Notes under the pieces: model-generated | What the model saw: only the letters and a program-made list of their open reading frames with translations | Told to the model about the DNA's origin: nothing | Database searches by the model: none | In this document: positions 20,388-29,314 of the stretch, one piece after another | Layout: each line of letters opens with the position of its first letter | How positions within the stretch are numbered: the stretch's first letter is position 1 | Made by a program: the position numbers and the translations under genes | From: Flagellimonas sediminis | GTDB lineage: Bacteria > Bacteroidota > Bacteroidia > Flavobacteriales > Flavobacteriaceae | DNA: 64,000 bases | Direction: 5' to 3' | Assembly (NCBI RefSeq): GCF_010500845.1 | Contig: NZ_JAAAMI010000005.1 | Span: 248,001-312,000 of the forward strand

Positions 20388-20882
20388 TTATTTCAATCGT
20401 CCTAAAATTTCCTTCACAATTTTTTCAGGCTTATCCTCTATGGATACGGTGATTTCCTTTTTAGGAGGCTCCAAGACATCAAACTGTGATTGAAGCAGGC
20501 TCGCGGGCATAAAATGGCCTTTTCGTTTTAGCAGGCGGGCTTGGATCAGGTCAAATGACCCATCTAGGTACACAAAAGCCATGCAGTAACCCATTCCGGC
20601 ACGTAGTAGGCTCCGGTAATTTTTTTTTAGGGCGGAGCAGGCAATAATGGCACCTGTATGTCGGTGCTCCAAGGCCAATTGGTTCAGCTTGATCAGCCAT
20701 TCTCTTCGATCTTCATCATTCAGGGACTGACCAGAACTCATTTTTTCTATATTGGATTCAGGATGAAAGTGGTCCCCATCAAAAAAAGGGCGGTCCAACT
20801 CTTCGGCCAATAATTTTCCAATTTCGGTTTTTCCACAACCGCTTACACCCATAATGACCAAAACACTCTTATTGTGCGGCAT
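20388..20882 (-). CDS. gntK: Gluconokinase
   Basis: Phosphorylates gluconate to 6-phosphogluconate. The 164-residue P-loop kinase has GVSGCGKT (12-19), the DGDHFHP motif (35-41) characteristic of GntK, and ACSALKKNYR (81-90). It overlaps the end of miaA by 14 bases and appears to be the last gene of the operon. A GntP-type permease that could import gluconate lies at 34.4 kb, but in a different operon, so a link is only possible. Confidence 0.93.
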   Translation of the reverse strand: MPHNKSVLVIMGVSGCGKTEIGKLLAEELDRPFFDGDHFHPESNIEKMSSGQSLNDEDRREWLIKLNQLALEHRHTGAIIACSALKKNYRSLLRAGMGYCMAFVYLDGSFDLIQARLLKRKGHFMPASLLQSQFDVLEPPKKEITVSIEDKPEKIVKEILGRLK

Positions 20883-21798
20883 GCTGTAAGGATTTAAGGC
20901 GGTCCGTAACCAATTTGATCATTTTATCAGGTTCAAGATTATAGGGTATCCACAAAATGCTTTCATTCTTCCGCAACCAGGTCAGTTGTCGCTTGGCAAA
21001 CCGTCTGGTATTTTTCTTGATTTCTGAAACGGCATGTTCCAGTGGATAATGGCCGTCAAGATATTCAAAAAGTTCTTTGTAGCCAACTGTTTTGAGTGCA
21101 TTCAGGTCACGATATGGGGACAATTTTTTCACTTCTTCCAATAATCCTGCTTCCATCATTAGGTCCACACGCAAATTGATACGCTCGTAAATCACTTCCC
21201 GTGGAGCGTCTAGCCCAATATAAATGGCTTCAAAGAATCTTTCTGCTTTCTTTTGATTTAGATAAGAGGAGTATGGACTGTCGCCGGCAATGCAAACCTC
21301 AAGTGCCCTGATCAGTCGATGGGGATTATCCAAATCCACCATTTTATAATAGTCTGGATCACGAACCTTAAGTTCTTCTTGAAGGGAAATCAATCCGTTA
21401 CTTTTTAATTTCTGGTTGAGGTTATGACGAATAATAGGTTCAACATCAGGGAAATCATTAAGTCCATTGATTACGGCATCCACATAAAGCCCGCTGCCAC
21501 CGACCATAACGGCAATGTCCCGTTTTCGGAACATTACATTCAACAAAGCCAAGGCCTCTTTTTCAAAATCTCCAACGGAATAAGGATCAAAAATGTTCCT
21601 GTGCTGAATAAAATGATGTGGGACGGCCAACAGTTCTTCCTTTGAGGGCACTGCGGTACCGATTTCCAGTCCCTTGAAAAACTGTCGAGAATCTGCTGAA
21701 AGGATTTCGGTATCAAAATGTTTTGCCAAAAGGATGCCCAAGGCTGTTTTTCCTATGGCCGTGGGTCCAACCACCGTCAAAAGAACCTTTTTGCTCAT
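20869..21798 (-). CDS. miaA: MiaA, tRNA dimethylallyltransferase
   Basis: Adds the dimethylallyl group to A37 of tRNAs that read UNN codons. The 309-residue protein has the P-loop GPTAIGKT, the DSRQ(F) motif that binds the acceptor tRNA base, GGSGLYVDAV, and the C-terminal TRRFAKRQLTWLRK helix. The ATG at 21798 (MSKKVLLTVVG) is chosen because it overlaps the stop of the channel gene by ATGA; the longer reading from 21813 is unlikely. It overlaps gntK downstream. Confidence 0.96.
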   Translation of the reverse strand: MSKKVLLTVVGPTAIGKTALGILLAKHFDTEILSADSRQFFKGLEIGTAVPSKEELLAVPHHFIQHRNIFDPYSVGDFEKEALALLNVMFRKRDIAVMVGGSGLYVDAVINGLNDFPDVEPIIRHNLNQKLKSNGLISLQEELKVRDPDYYKMVDLDNPHRLIRALEVCIAGDSPYSSYLNQKKAERFFEAIYIGLDAPREVIYERINLRVDLMMEAGLLEEVKKLSPYRDLNALKTVGYKELFEYLDGHYPLEHAVSEIKKNTRRFAKRQLTWLRKNESILWIPYNLEPDKMIKLVTDRLKSLQHAAQ

Positions 21799-22643
21799 AA
21801 TGGGTGTCCACAATTATAACAATGTGCTGCATCGTCTCTATGACTTTCCACGGAACAATTGGGACAGGCTTGGGTGTTCACATGAACCGTGGTACTTTCA
21901 TCATTTGATTCCCCATCCTGCTTATGCCTCGTAAATTCAGCGGTAACTATACCGGTTGGTACCGCAATGATGCCATAACCCAAAATCATGATCACCGTTG
22001 CCAAAAACTGACCCAAATTGGTTTGGGGTGCAATGTCACCATATCCTACCGTAGTTAAGGTGACTATGGTCCAATAGATACTTCTCGGTATGCTGGTAAA
22101 ACCGGATTCATCCCCTTCCACAATGTACATCAATGTGCCTAAAATAACGGACAGGATGAGTACTACATATATAAAAACGGCAATCTTGGTCCGACTTGCC
22201 TTTAAGGCAGCCTGTAATTGGGAAGCCTCCCCAATAAATTTCACCAATTTTAAGATCCTGAAAATCCTTAGCAAACGGAATGCCCTAACCGCCAACAATA
22301 CCTGGGACCCAGCAAAAATATAGCTGAGGTACAGGGGAATGGTGGATAGAAAATCAATAATGCCATAGAAACTCAGTGCGTAATTCAACGGCTTTTTAAT
22401 GCTGATGAGTCTGGCTATATATTCCAAGGAAAATAGAATAGTGATGACCCACTCCAAAGCAAAAAGGGTGGCATGGTGTTTATCATCGAATTCTTTAATG
22501 CTTTCCAACATCACCAGAACAACACTGAAGATGATCAGTACAAAAAGTAAAAGATCAAAGAGTTTGCCCGCAGGAGTGTCCGCTTCATAGATTACTTCAT
22601 GAAGTTTGCTTTTCCATTTGGATTGTGCTTTATGGTCTTTCAA
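21795..22643 (-). CDS. Voltage-gated-type potassium channel with C-terminal zinc ribbon
   Basis: A six-helix ion channel of 282 residues. S1-S4 occupy about 28-137, with a basic S4 (VRAFRLLRIFRILKLVKF). The pore loop has the potassium selectivity filter TTVGYGD (197-203), followed by S6. The cytoplasmic tail ends in a small four-cysteine zinc ribbon (C260, C263, C275, C278; CPNC...CYNC). The start is TTG at 22643, overlapping the previous gene's stop by TTGA; the next ATG would remove S1. It lies between an exonuclease-like gene and miaA, all overlapping. Confidence 0.92.
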   Translation of the reverse strand: MKDHKAQSKWKSKLHEVIYEADTPAGKLFDLLLFVLIIFSVVLVMLESIKEFDDKHHATLFALEWVITILFSLEYIARLISIKKPLNYALSFYGIIDFLSTIPLYLSYIFAGSQVLLAVRAFRLLRIFRILKLVKFIGEASQLQAALKASRTKIAVFIYVVLILSVILGTLMYIVEGDESGFTSIPRSIYWTIVTLTTVGYGDIAPQTNLGQFLATVIMILGYGIIAVPTGIVTAEFTRHKQDGESNDESTTVHVNTQACPNCSVESHRDDAAHCYNCGHPL

Positions 22644-23980
22644 GTTTGCTTGGTTAGGGGTATGGTCTTTAATCTATTGTTTTTTCTTAAATAAGATTCT
22701 ATTATAAAAGTTGTGTTATCATCATTTGGCATGGGCGTCATAATGGATTCCAAGATATGAATATTATTGATTTGATAATTCAATTCTACATATCCAAACC
22801 CTTGAAGTTGACCGTTTTTTATTAAAATAAAACTCCGCTCACCAGTTACCCTACCTCGATCCAAAAGTGCAATATCCTTCCCCCTAACGCTATATTTTTC
22901 ATAGGCGGTGATTACTTTTTCATTGCATTCAATTACGCCCACTCCTTCCATTTCCTGTTGTTTGCAAATGGCTTCCAGATCAAGGGAGCAGGGGCAAAGT
23001 TCAAATTCGTCCTGGATTTTCCCTAAGAAATTCTTGGCTGCTTCTGCACCATTGAAAGCCATGGCGCTGGTTTTGAGCGTTCTGCTGCTCTCCACCTCCA
23101 GAACAATATGTTCGGTGCCGTTCCGACTAAAATCCACGGTATGTGAAAACAGTTTCTTTTTAGTGATCTGGTTGTATTTCGGATTGTTTTTCTTTTGCTC
23201 CAAATAAGCCTTTAATATGGCTATCAGCTCGCTTCCTGTGTGTTCGTAGGAAACCTTCTTGGTCTCTTTTTGCAGCTTTCTGCCAAGCTTTCCCACATCG
23301 GTAAAATGTTGGTTCACCCGTTTTTTGATGTCCTTGGTCTTGCCCAAAAAAATAATGGCCCCATCCCGGTCATGTAAATAATAGACACCGGTTTCCGAAG
23401 GAAGGTTGAACACCATATCCAGTTGGTTTGGGGATAGTTCACCATGGGTCTCCTCGCGGATCACCTCTGTGATGATCTTTTTGTCCGTATCCTTGTTCAA
23501 CAACAGTTTGAACAATTTCAAGGTGGCCAGGGCATCTCCATTGGCGCGGTGCCGATCGCTCATGGGGATGCCCAACGAACGGGCCAATTTCCCCAAACTA
23601 TGCGATTCCGCATCGGGTATCAATTGTTTGGAAAGATCTACCGTACATAATGTTTTGCGCTGATAATTGTAACCCAAGCGCCTGAACTCCGTGCGGAGGA
23701 TCCTATAGTCGAACTGGGCATTGTGGGCAACAATGACGGCCCCTTCGGTGATTTCCACAATGCGTTTGGCCACTTCGTGGAACTTGGGTGCGGAGCGGAG
23801 CATGGCATTGTTGATGCCCGTTAGTTTGGAGACAAAGGGCTGGATCTCGCGCTCGGGATTGATCAAGCAAATAAACTGATCCACAACTTGATGGCCATCA
23901 AAGCGGTGAATGGCAATTTCCATGATACCCTCTTCATTGTATTTTCCTCCCGTGCTTTCAATATCGAGTATGGCGTACAT
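22640..23980 (-). CDS. DnaQ-like 3'-5' exonuclease fused to a GIY-YIG nuclease domain
   Basis: A 446-residue two-nuclease protein. The N-terminal DEDDh exonuclease domain has Asp6 and Glu8 (LDIEST), Asp91 (NAQFDYRIL), and His144 with Asp149 (HRANGDA). From about residue 196 a UvrC-like GIY-YIG domain follows (GVYYLHD, then FLGKTKDIKKRV), and about 170 residues of uncharacterised sequence end the protein. Similar fusions are found in Gram-negative bacteria and are thought to act in DNA repair, like Cho/UvrC incision, but the exact reaction is inferred. Confidence 0.92.
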   Translation of the reverse strand: MYAILDIESTGGKYNEEGIMEIAIHRFDGHQVVDQFICLINPEREIQPFVSKLTGINNAMLRSAPKFHEVAKRIVEITEGAVIVAHNAQFDYRILRTEFRRLGYNYQRKTLCTVDLSKQLIPDAESHSLGKLARSLGIPMSDRHRANGDALATLKLFKLLLNKDTDKKIITEVIREETHGELSPNQLDMVFNLPSETGVYYLHDRDGAIIFLGKTKDIKKRVNQHFTDVGKLGRKLQKETKKVSYEHTGSELIAILKAYLEQKKNNPKYNQITKKKLFSHTVDFSRNGTEHIVLEVESSRTLKTSAMAFNGAEAAKNFLGKIQDEFELCPCSLDLEAICKQQEMEGVGVIECNEKVITAYEKYSVRGKDIALLDRGRVTGERSFILIKNGQLQGFGYVELNYQINNIHILESIMTPMPNDDNTTFIIESYLRKNNRLKTIPLTKQT

Positions 23981-23997
23981 GAAATCCCTAGAATGTT

Positions 23998-24657
23998 TTA
24001 CGAATAGTTCCTAGACCCAAATATACTACTTCCTATTCGCACCATGGTGCTGCCTTCTTCTATCGCGATTTGATAGTCACCGCTCATTCCCATGGAAAGT
24101 ACAGAGATATTGGGCAGTTGTTGCTTTAAATCTCCAAAAATGGATTTAAGATGAGCGAACTCTTTTCGGATCTGGGTCTCGTCCGAAGTAAAGGTTGCCA
24201 TGCCCATGAGCCCGACTAATTTAATGTTTTTCATGGCCTTGAAATCCTCCGAGTGGATCAACTCTTCCAATTCTTTTTTGTCCAGTCCAAATTTGGTGTC
24301 CTCTTCGGCAATGTGTATTTGTAGCAGACAGGGAATGACACGATCATGTTTTTGGGCCTGCTTGTCAATCTCTTTTAAAAGTTTAAGACTGTCCACACCA
24401 TGGATCAACGACACAAATTCGGCCATGTATTTGACCTTGTTGCGCTGCAAGTGCCCGATCATATGCCATTCGATGTCTTTTGGAAGGGCCTCCCATTTCT
24501 CCATCATTTCTTGGACCTTATTCTCCCCAAATACCCGTTGACCAGCTTCATAGGCTTCCAAAAGGGCCTCATTGGGCTTGGTTTTGGAAACGGCGACCAA
24601 GGTCACTTTTTCAGGAATGCCAGATTTAATGTGCTCTAATTTGTCCTTTATTGACAT
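23998..24657 (-). CDS. YggS/PROSC-family pyridoxal phosphate homeostasis protein
   Basis: A 219-residue single-domain PLP-binding barrel. PLP lysine K25 lies in VAVSKTKP; FGENKVQEMMEKW, WHMIGHLQRNK and the phosphate-binding SMGMSGD near the C-terminus are typical. The family has no known catalytic activity and buffers PLP and amino-acid pools. It is spaced 17 bases from the exonuclease gene downstream and 33 from the DUF1015 gene upstream, and is part of the same probable operon. Confidence 0.95.
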   Translation of the reverse strand: MSIKDKLEHIKSGIPEKVTLVAVSKTKPNEALLEAYEAGQRVFGENKVQEMMEKWEALPKDIEWHMIGHLQRNKVKYMAEFVSLIHGVDSLKLLKEIDKQAQKHDRVIPCLLQIHIAEEDTKFGLDKKELEELIHSEDFKAMKNIKLVGLMGMATFTSDETQIRKEFAHLKSIFGDLKQQLPNISVLSMGMSGDYQIAIEEGSTMVRIGSSIFGSRNYS

Positions 24658-24690
24658 TTTGTACTGTTGAATGTTGTTGAACTTATGAAA

Positions 24691-25926
24691 TCAAAGTTCG
24701 TAAATTGTGAGACCACTACGAAGTTTTGGCTCAATATAGGTACTTTTTGGCGGCATGGTCAACCCTGCATCTGCAACCGCCTTGATCTCATCCACCATTA
24801 TGGGCATTAAACTGAAACCAACTGCAAATTCACCATGGTCCTCGGCATCCTTCATCTGGATAAGATTGTTTTTGCCATAACCATATGCAATCCGTTTGTC
24901 GTTCCGCAAATCCGTAATATTCAAAATAGGTTCCAAAATGGTCTTGTATAGAATTTGGGCATCCAATTGGCTCAAGGCATCGGTAAACGTATAGTTGGTC
25001 ATTCGCAGATGCAGTAAATAAAACTCGCCTTCCAAATACATGCCGAATTCATGCTTCTTGGATGGTTTGCACAAGCCGTCTTCCCGTTTCTCTATTCTGA
25101 AATGTTCGTCCAGCCTGATCAAGAATTCTTCCTTGGTTAAACCGTTCAAATCCTTCACCATACGGTTGAACCCGTAAATTCTAATTTGGGATTCAGGAAT
25201 CAGATACGCCATGAAATAATTGTAGGGTTCGGTTCCGGTATGTGCAGGGTTTTCATTTTGAAGCTGTTGGGCCAACAGATGACTCGAGGCACTCCTATGA
25301 TGACCGTCCGCAATGTAAAGGGCCTCTAACTCCCCAAAAGCCTTTTGGAGTTTTTCGATGCCTTCGGGATAGGAAATTTTCCAGAGTTTATGGTTGACCT
25401 TGTCCGTGGTGGTAAAATCGTACTCGGGCTCCCGTTGGATTTTTTTCTGGAAGATTTCATCCACGGTGGGATTGTCGGGATACGTCATCAATACAGGCTC
25501 GGCATTGAAGCCTACGGAATAGAGATAGTCCGCGAACAATTCTTCCCGATGATGGATGGTATCCTCGTGTTTTTTGATGACATTGTTCCGATAGTCCTCC
25601 ACACTACAGGCGCAGAAAAACCCCAAGCTTTTAAAATCGCCTTTTTCAATCTGATAGAGGTAAAAGCTTGGTTCTTTATCTTTCAGGAAGACGTTTTCCT
25701 CCAAAAATTCAAGATATCGGTTCCGGACCAAGTGAAAACGTTCTCTTCCCGTAATATGCTTTTCAAACTTAAACCCGGGATTGATGATATGGAGAAATGA
25801 AAACGGATTGAACTGCAGTATGGCCTGCAACTCCTCTGGACTGTATTCCTCATAAGATCGGGATGCCACAAAAAAAGCTTTGTCCTTGGTAGGGCGTATG
25901 GCCTTAAAAGGTTTTACTACGGCCAT
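24691..25926 (-). CDS. DUF1015 family protein
   Basis: A 411-residue cytoplasmic protein of the DUF1015 (SerC-associated) family. Segments seen are VVKPFKAIRPTKDKAFFVASRSYEEY at the start, FYLYQIEKGDFKSLGFFCACSVEDY, and the conserved IADGHHRSASSH. Across bacteria the family tends to lie with serine metabolism genes and is thought to be a kinase-like or regulatory protein, but its activity is not established. It is the first gene of the run leading to gntK. Confidence 0.9.
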   Translation of the reverse strand: MAVVKPFKAIRPTKDKAFFVASRSYEEYSPEELQAILQFNPFSFLHIINPGFKFEKHITGRERFHLVRNRYLEFLEENVFLKDKEPSFYLYQIEKGDFKSLGFFCACSVEDYRNNVIKKHEDTIHHREELFADYLYSVGFNAEPVLMTYPDNPTVDEIFQKKIQREPEYDFTTTDKVNHKLWKISYPEGIEKLQKAFGELEALYIADGHHRSASSHLLAQQLQNENPAHTGTEPYNYFMAYLIPESQIRIYGFNRMVKDLNGLTKEEFLIRLDEHFRIEKREDGLCKPSKKHEFGMYLEGEFYLLHLRMTNYTFTDALSQLDAQILYKTILEPILNITDLRNDKRIAYGYGKNNLIQMKDAEDHGEFAVGFSLMPIMVDEIKAVADAGLTMPPKSTYIEPKLRSGLTIYEL

Positions 25927-26000
25927 GAAATTATCATCTGGTTAAGGTGAATATCCAACAATTTATTGTTGTTACTTTTTTCAATATTTAGGAATCTCCT

Positions 26001-26078
26001 GTCATTTCGAACAAAGTGAGAAATCTCATTCAATTAAACGACTTGGGATTCCTCGTCGCATTGCTCTGTCGGAATGAC
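26001..26078. repeat. Imperfect palindromic REP-like element
   Basis: The outer arms are GTCATTTCGA and TCGGAATGAC, complementary except for one base. Inner arms AGAAATCTC and GGGATTCCT pair with two mismatches, leaving a central spacer. The element fills a 206-bp non-coding gap between two minus-strand genes. From memory, elements of this sequence type (GTCATT-TCGA ends, a GAAATCTC/GAGGAATC interior) are dispersed in many flavobacterial genomes; a copy count was not possible here. It has no coding capacity. Confidence 0.75.
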
Positions 26079-26132
26079 GGCCAAACTCAATATAGAAGTT
26101 TTTAAATGCAAGAGATTTAAATTGATAGATGG

Positions 26133-27020
26133 TTATTTAAACTGTGCCGAAACCTTTTCCGCTTTCTTGGATTCGGAATAATCGTAAAAGCCTTCCCCGG
26201 ATTTTACGCCCAATTTACCGGCCATCACCATATTCACTAGTAAGGGGCAAGGGGCATATTTCGGATTTTTAAAACCATCGTACATCACGTTTAAAATGGA
26301 AAGGCAAACATCCAATCCAATAAAATCGGCCAACTGTAAAGGACCCATCGGGTGGGCCATGCCCAATTTCATCACCGTATCGATTTCCGTCACACCCGCA
26401 ACGCCATGATATAGGGTTTCAATGGCTTCGTTGATCATCGGCATTAAAATACGATTGGCCACAAAACCAGGATAGTCATTTACTTCCGTAGGGGTTTTAC
26501 CCAATTTTTCCGAAAGATCCATGATGGTTTGGGTCACTTCATCTGATGTGCTGTATCCGCGGATGATCTCTACCAACTTCATGATGGGTACAGGGTTCAT
26601 GAAGTGCATCCCGATGACCTTATCCGGCCGTTGGGTCACGGAGGCAATCTGCGTAATGGATATGGAGGACGTGTTGCTGGCCAAAATGGTCTGTGGCTGA
26701 CACATTTCATCCAAATTTTTGAAAATTTTAAGTTTAATATCCAGATTTTCGGTGGCGGCCTCTACCACAAGGTCCACTTCCGAAACGCCGTCCATGATAT
26801 GGGTAAAGGTCAAAATGTTGGCCAAAGTAGCCGCTTTGTTCGTTTCACTGATAGATTCCTTGGCCACCATGCGGTCCAGGTTATTGGCAATGGTCGCCAA
26901 TCCTCTTTCCAAGGAAGCCTGAGAGATATCGATAAGGTTTACATTAAAGCCGCTTTGCGCAAAAACGTGGGCGATACCGTTGCCCATGGTTCCTGCACCT
27001 ATTACCGCTATTTTTTTCAT
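26133..27020 (-). CDS. 3-hydroxybutyryl-CoA dehydrogenase
   Basis: NAD-dependent oxidation of 3-hydroxyacyl-CoA (fatty-acid or butyrate-type metabolism). The 295-residue protein has the Rossmann start VIGAGTMGNGIAHVFAQSG, the HFMNPVPIMKLVEIIRG segment with the catalytic His-Glu pair, and the C-terminal dimerisation domain (GFVANRILMPMINEA, then LGMAHPMGPLQLADFIGLD). No hydratase domain is fused to it. It is 52 bp downstream of the oxidoreductase gene and probably co-transcribed with it. Confidence 0.93.
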   Translation of the reverse strand: MKKIAVIGAGTMGNGIAHVFAQSGFNVNLIDISQASLERGLATIANNLDRMVAKESISETNKAATLANILTFTHIMDGVSEVDLVVEAATENLDIKLKIFKNLDEMCQPQTILASNTSSISITQIASVTQRPDKVIGMHFMNPVPIMKLVEIIRGYSTSDEVTQTIMDLSEKLGKTPTEVNDYPGFVANRILMPMINEAIETLYHGVAGVTEIDTVMKLGMAHPMGPLQLADFIGLDVCLSILNVMYDGFKNPKYAPCPLLVNMVMAGKLGVKSGEGFYDYSESKKAEKVSAQFK

Positions 27021-27072
27021 GGAAATAATATTATGTTTTGTAGTTCTAGATTAAGAATGAACTGACATTGGG

Positions 27073-28038
27073 TTACTTTTTAAACGATTCAATGATCTGT
27101 AGGGCCACCCTAAGGGCATTGGTACCTTGTTGTAGCGTTACAACTGGAGGTGTATCATTGTTGATGGCATCTGCAAAAGTCTCCAGTTCATCCAATATGG
27201 CATTGTTTACATCTATTTCAGGGTTTTCGAAATAAATCTGTTTTTTCTCCCCTTCCGCATTTTGAAGGATCATGTCAAAATCCCCAGGTTTTTCAGGGGC
27301 ATCCTTCATTTTTACCACTTCCACTTTTTTCTCCAAAAAGTCCACGGAAATATAGGCATCCTTTTGAAAGAAACGCGATTTGCGCATGTTCTTCAGGGAA
27401 ATGCGACTTGAAGTGAGATTGGCCACACAACCGTTCTCGAACTCAATTCTAGCATTGGCAATGTCCGGGGAATTACTGATTACGGATACCCCACTGGCAT
27501 TGATCTGTTTTACTTCTGAAGGAACGACGCTCAGGATCACGTCGATGTCATGGATCATGAGATCCAGCACCACGGGAACATCGGTGCCCCTTGGGTTGAA
27601 TTCCGCCAAACGGTGGGTCTCGATGAACATGGGATTCTCAATCTTGTCCTTCACGGCCAAAAATGCAGGGTTGAACCGCTCTACATGGCCCACTTGTCCC
27701 TTTACGCCGTGCTTTTGTGAAAGATCTAAAAGCTCTTGGGCTTCTTCCAACGTATTGGTGATGGGCTTTTCTATAAAGATGTGTTTGCCCTTCAGAATGG
27801 ATTTTTTGGCGCACTCGTAATGGGATAGGGTAGGTGTCACAATATCGACTACATCCACGGCATCGATCAAGGTGTTGATGTTCTCAAAATACGTGTATCC
27901 GAATTCTGCCGCTACTTTTTTTGCATTGATCTCATCAGGGTCGTAGAACCCAACAAGTTCATATTTTTCCGATTGGTTTAAGAGCCTAAGGTGAATTTTC
28001 CCCAAATGTCCTGCACCCAGAACACCAACTTTTAGCAT
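27073..28038 (-). CDS. Gfo/Idh/MocA-family oxidoreductase
   Basis: A 321-residue NAD(P)-dependent dehydrogenase of unknown substrate. It starts with the Rossmann motif VGVLGAGHLGKIHL, followed by the EKP motif (IFIEKPITNT) that holds the catalytic lysine, and the C-terminal beta-sheet domain with MIHDIDVIL. Starts at 28047 or 28086 would add 3 or 16 residues before the conserved MLKVGVLG; 28038 is preferred. It is transcribed away from pcm. Confidence 0.88.
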   Translation of the reverse strand: MLKVGVLGAGHLGKIHLRLLNQSEKYELVGFYDPDEINAKKVAAEFGYTYFENINTLIDAVDVVDIVTPTLSHYECAKKSILKGKHIFIEKPITNTLEEAQELLDLSQKHGVKGQVGHVERFNPAFLAVKDKIENPMFIETHRLAEFNPRGTDVPVVLDLMIHDIDVILSVVPSEVKQINASGVSVISNSPDIANARIEFENGCVANLTSSRISLKNMRKSRFFQKDAYISVDFLEKKVEVVKMKDAPEKPGDFDMILQNAEGEKKQIYFENPEIDVNNAILDELETFADAINNDTPPVVTLQQGTNALRVALQIIESFKK

Positions 28039-28146
28039 AGTATCCATTTTTGTCAAAAATACGGATATGATGGCACTTTGCCGCAAAAATAAGATGGGAA
28101 CTAGGGGTATTTTTTTGAGAACTTGTTAAATTCGTGGACCAGACCA

Positions 28147-28794
28147 ATGACCATGAAGGATACGCTCAAGCATAGGGGAATGCGCAATAAATTGGCCGAA
28201 ATTGTTGAGGCCAAGGGGATAACGGACAAGAAGGTTTTAGAAGCCATAAAGACTATACCAAGACATCTTTTTTTAGATAGTGGTTTTGAGGACCACGCGT
28301 ATCAGGACAAGGCCTTCCCCATTGGTGCTGACCAGACCATTTCGCAACCCTATACCGTAGCTTTCCAGACAGAATTGCTACAAGTGAAACCCAACGACAA
28401 AATCCTTGAAATTGGAACGGGAAGCGGCTATCAAACAGCAGTTTTGCTCCATTTAAAAGCCAAGGTGTACACCATAGAACGGCAGCAGGAACTTTTCAAG
28501 AAAACCAAACTGTTTTTTGCCAAAATGGGCTACAGACCCAAGAAAATGATCTTTGGGGATGGATACAAAGGATTGCCCGAGGATGCCCCGTTCGATGGGA
28601 TCATTGTTACTGCCGGTGCCCCTGAGGTTCCAAAGGCTTTGATGTCCCAACTAAAAGTTGGGGGCAGATTGGTGATACCTGTGGGTGAAAATGAACAGGT
28701 CATGACGCTATTCGTGCGTAAATCTGAAAAAGAGTTTGAGAAAAGGGAATTGGGTGCCTTTAGGTTTGTTCCGTTATTGGAGGACAAAAACTAG
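28147..28794 (+). CDS. pcm: Protein-L-isoaspartate O-methyltransferase
   Basis: Repairs isoaspartyl residues in aged proteins by SAM-dependent methylation. The 215-residue protein has the family motifs [32 protein letters not shown] (SAM loop) and [31 protein letters not shown] 28147 or 28153 are the sensible starts; the upstream TTG at 28123 is less likely. Its TAG stop overlaps the stop of smpB on the other strand within a single CTAG. Confidence 0.93.
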   Translation: MTMKDTLKHRGMRNKLAEIVEAKGITDKKVLEAIKTIPRHLFLDSGFEDHAYQDKAFPIGADQTISQPYTVAFQTELLQVKPNDKILEIGTGSGYQTAVLLHLKAKVYTIERQQELFKKTKLFFAKMGYRPKKMIFGDGYKGLPEDAPFDGIIVTAGAPEVPKALMSQLKVGGRLVIPVGENEQVMTLFVRKSEKEFEKRELGAFRFVPLLEDKN

Positions 28795-29252
28795 TTGTTG
28801 AAACTTTTTTTCACGCGGTCCAGATTCCGTTTGGTGTCCCGATCTTTGATGGTATCCCGCTTGTCATACAGTTTTTTACCCTTTGCCAAACCGATGTTCA
28901 CCTTTGCCAAGCCCCTGTCGTTGATGAAAAGGTTCAAGGGAATGATGGTAAGGCCTGAAGTGGTCACTTCCTTGCGGAGTTTTTTCAGTTCCCTTTTGTT
29001 GAGCAACAGTTTGCGTTCTGCCTTGGGTTTATGGTTGTAATAGCTTCCGTGACTATACTCATCTACCTGCATGTTCACCACAAAAAGTTCACCATTATCG
29101 TTAAATTCGCAGAAACTTTGGGAAAGGTTGGCCTTGCCCAATCGAATCGATTTGATTTCCGTTCCTCCCAGCACAATACCCGCAGTGTAGGTATCGAGGA
29201 TTTCATAATCAAAGCGGGCCCTTTTGTTTTTTATGTTGATATTTTGTTGCAT
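28791..29252 (-). CDS. smpB: SmpB, tmRNA-binding protein
   Basis: Carries tmRNA to stalled ribosomes for trans-translation. The 153-residue OB-fold protein has [28 protein letters not shown] at the start, the [19 protein letters not shown] core, and the basic C-terminal tail ([26 protein letters not shown]) that enters the ribosomal mRNA channel. ATG 29252 is chosen over the in-frame TTG three codons upstream. Its end overlaps pcm by four bases in convergent orientation. Confidence 0.96.
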   Translation of the reverse strand: MQQNINIKNKRARFDYEILDTYTAGIVLGGTEIKSIRLGKANLSQSFCEFNDNGELFVVNMQVDEYSHGSYYNHKPKAERKLLLNKRELKKLRKEVTTSGLTIIPLNLFINDRGLAKVNIGLAKGKKLYDKRDTIKDRDTKRNLDRVKKSFNN

Positions 29253-29258
29253 CGTGTG

Positions 29259-29266
29259 CAAAAGTA
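29259..29266 (-). promoter_or_regulatory. Putative -7 element of smpB
   Basis: On the minus strand TACTTTTG matches TAnnTTTG and ends six bases before the smpB ATG, implying a very short or absent leader. Confidence 0.5.
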
Positions 29267-29314
29267 TAAACTCTTCGCCAAGAAAATTGTAATGTTACAA
29301 TAGATTTTACGATT

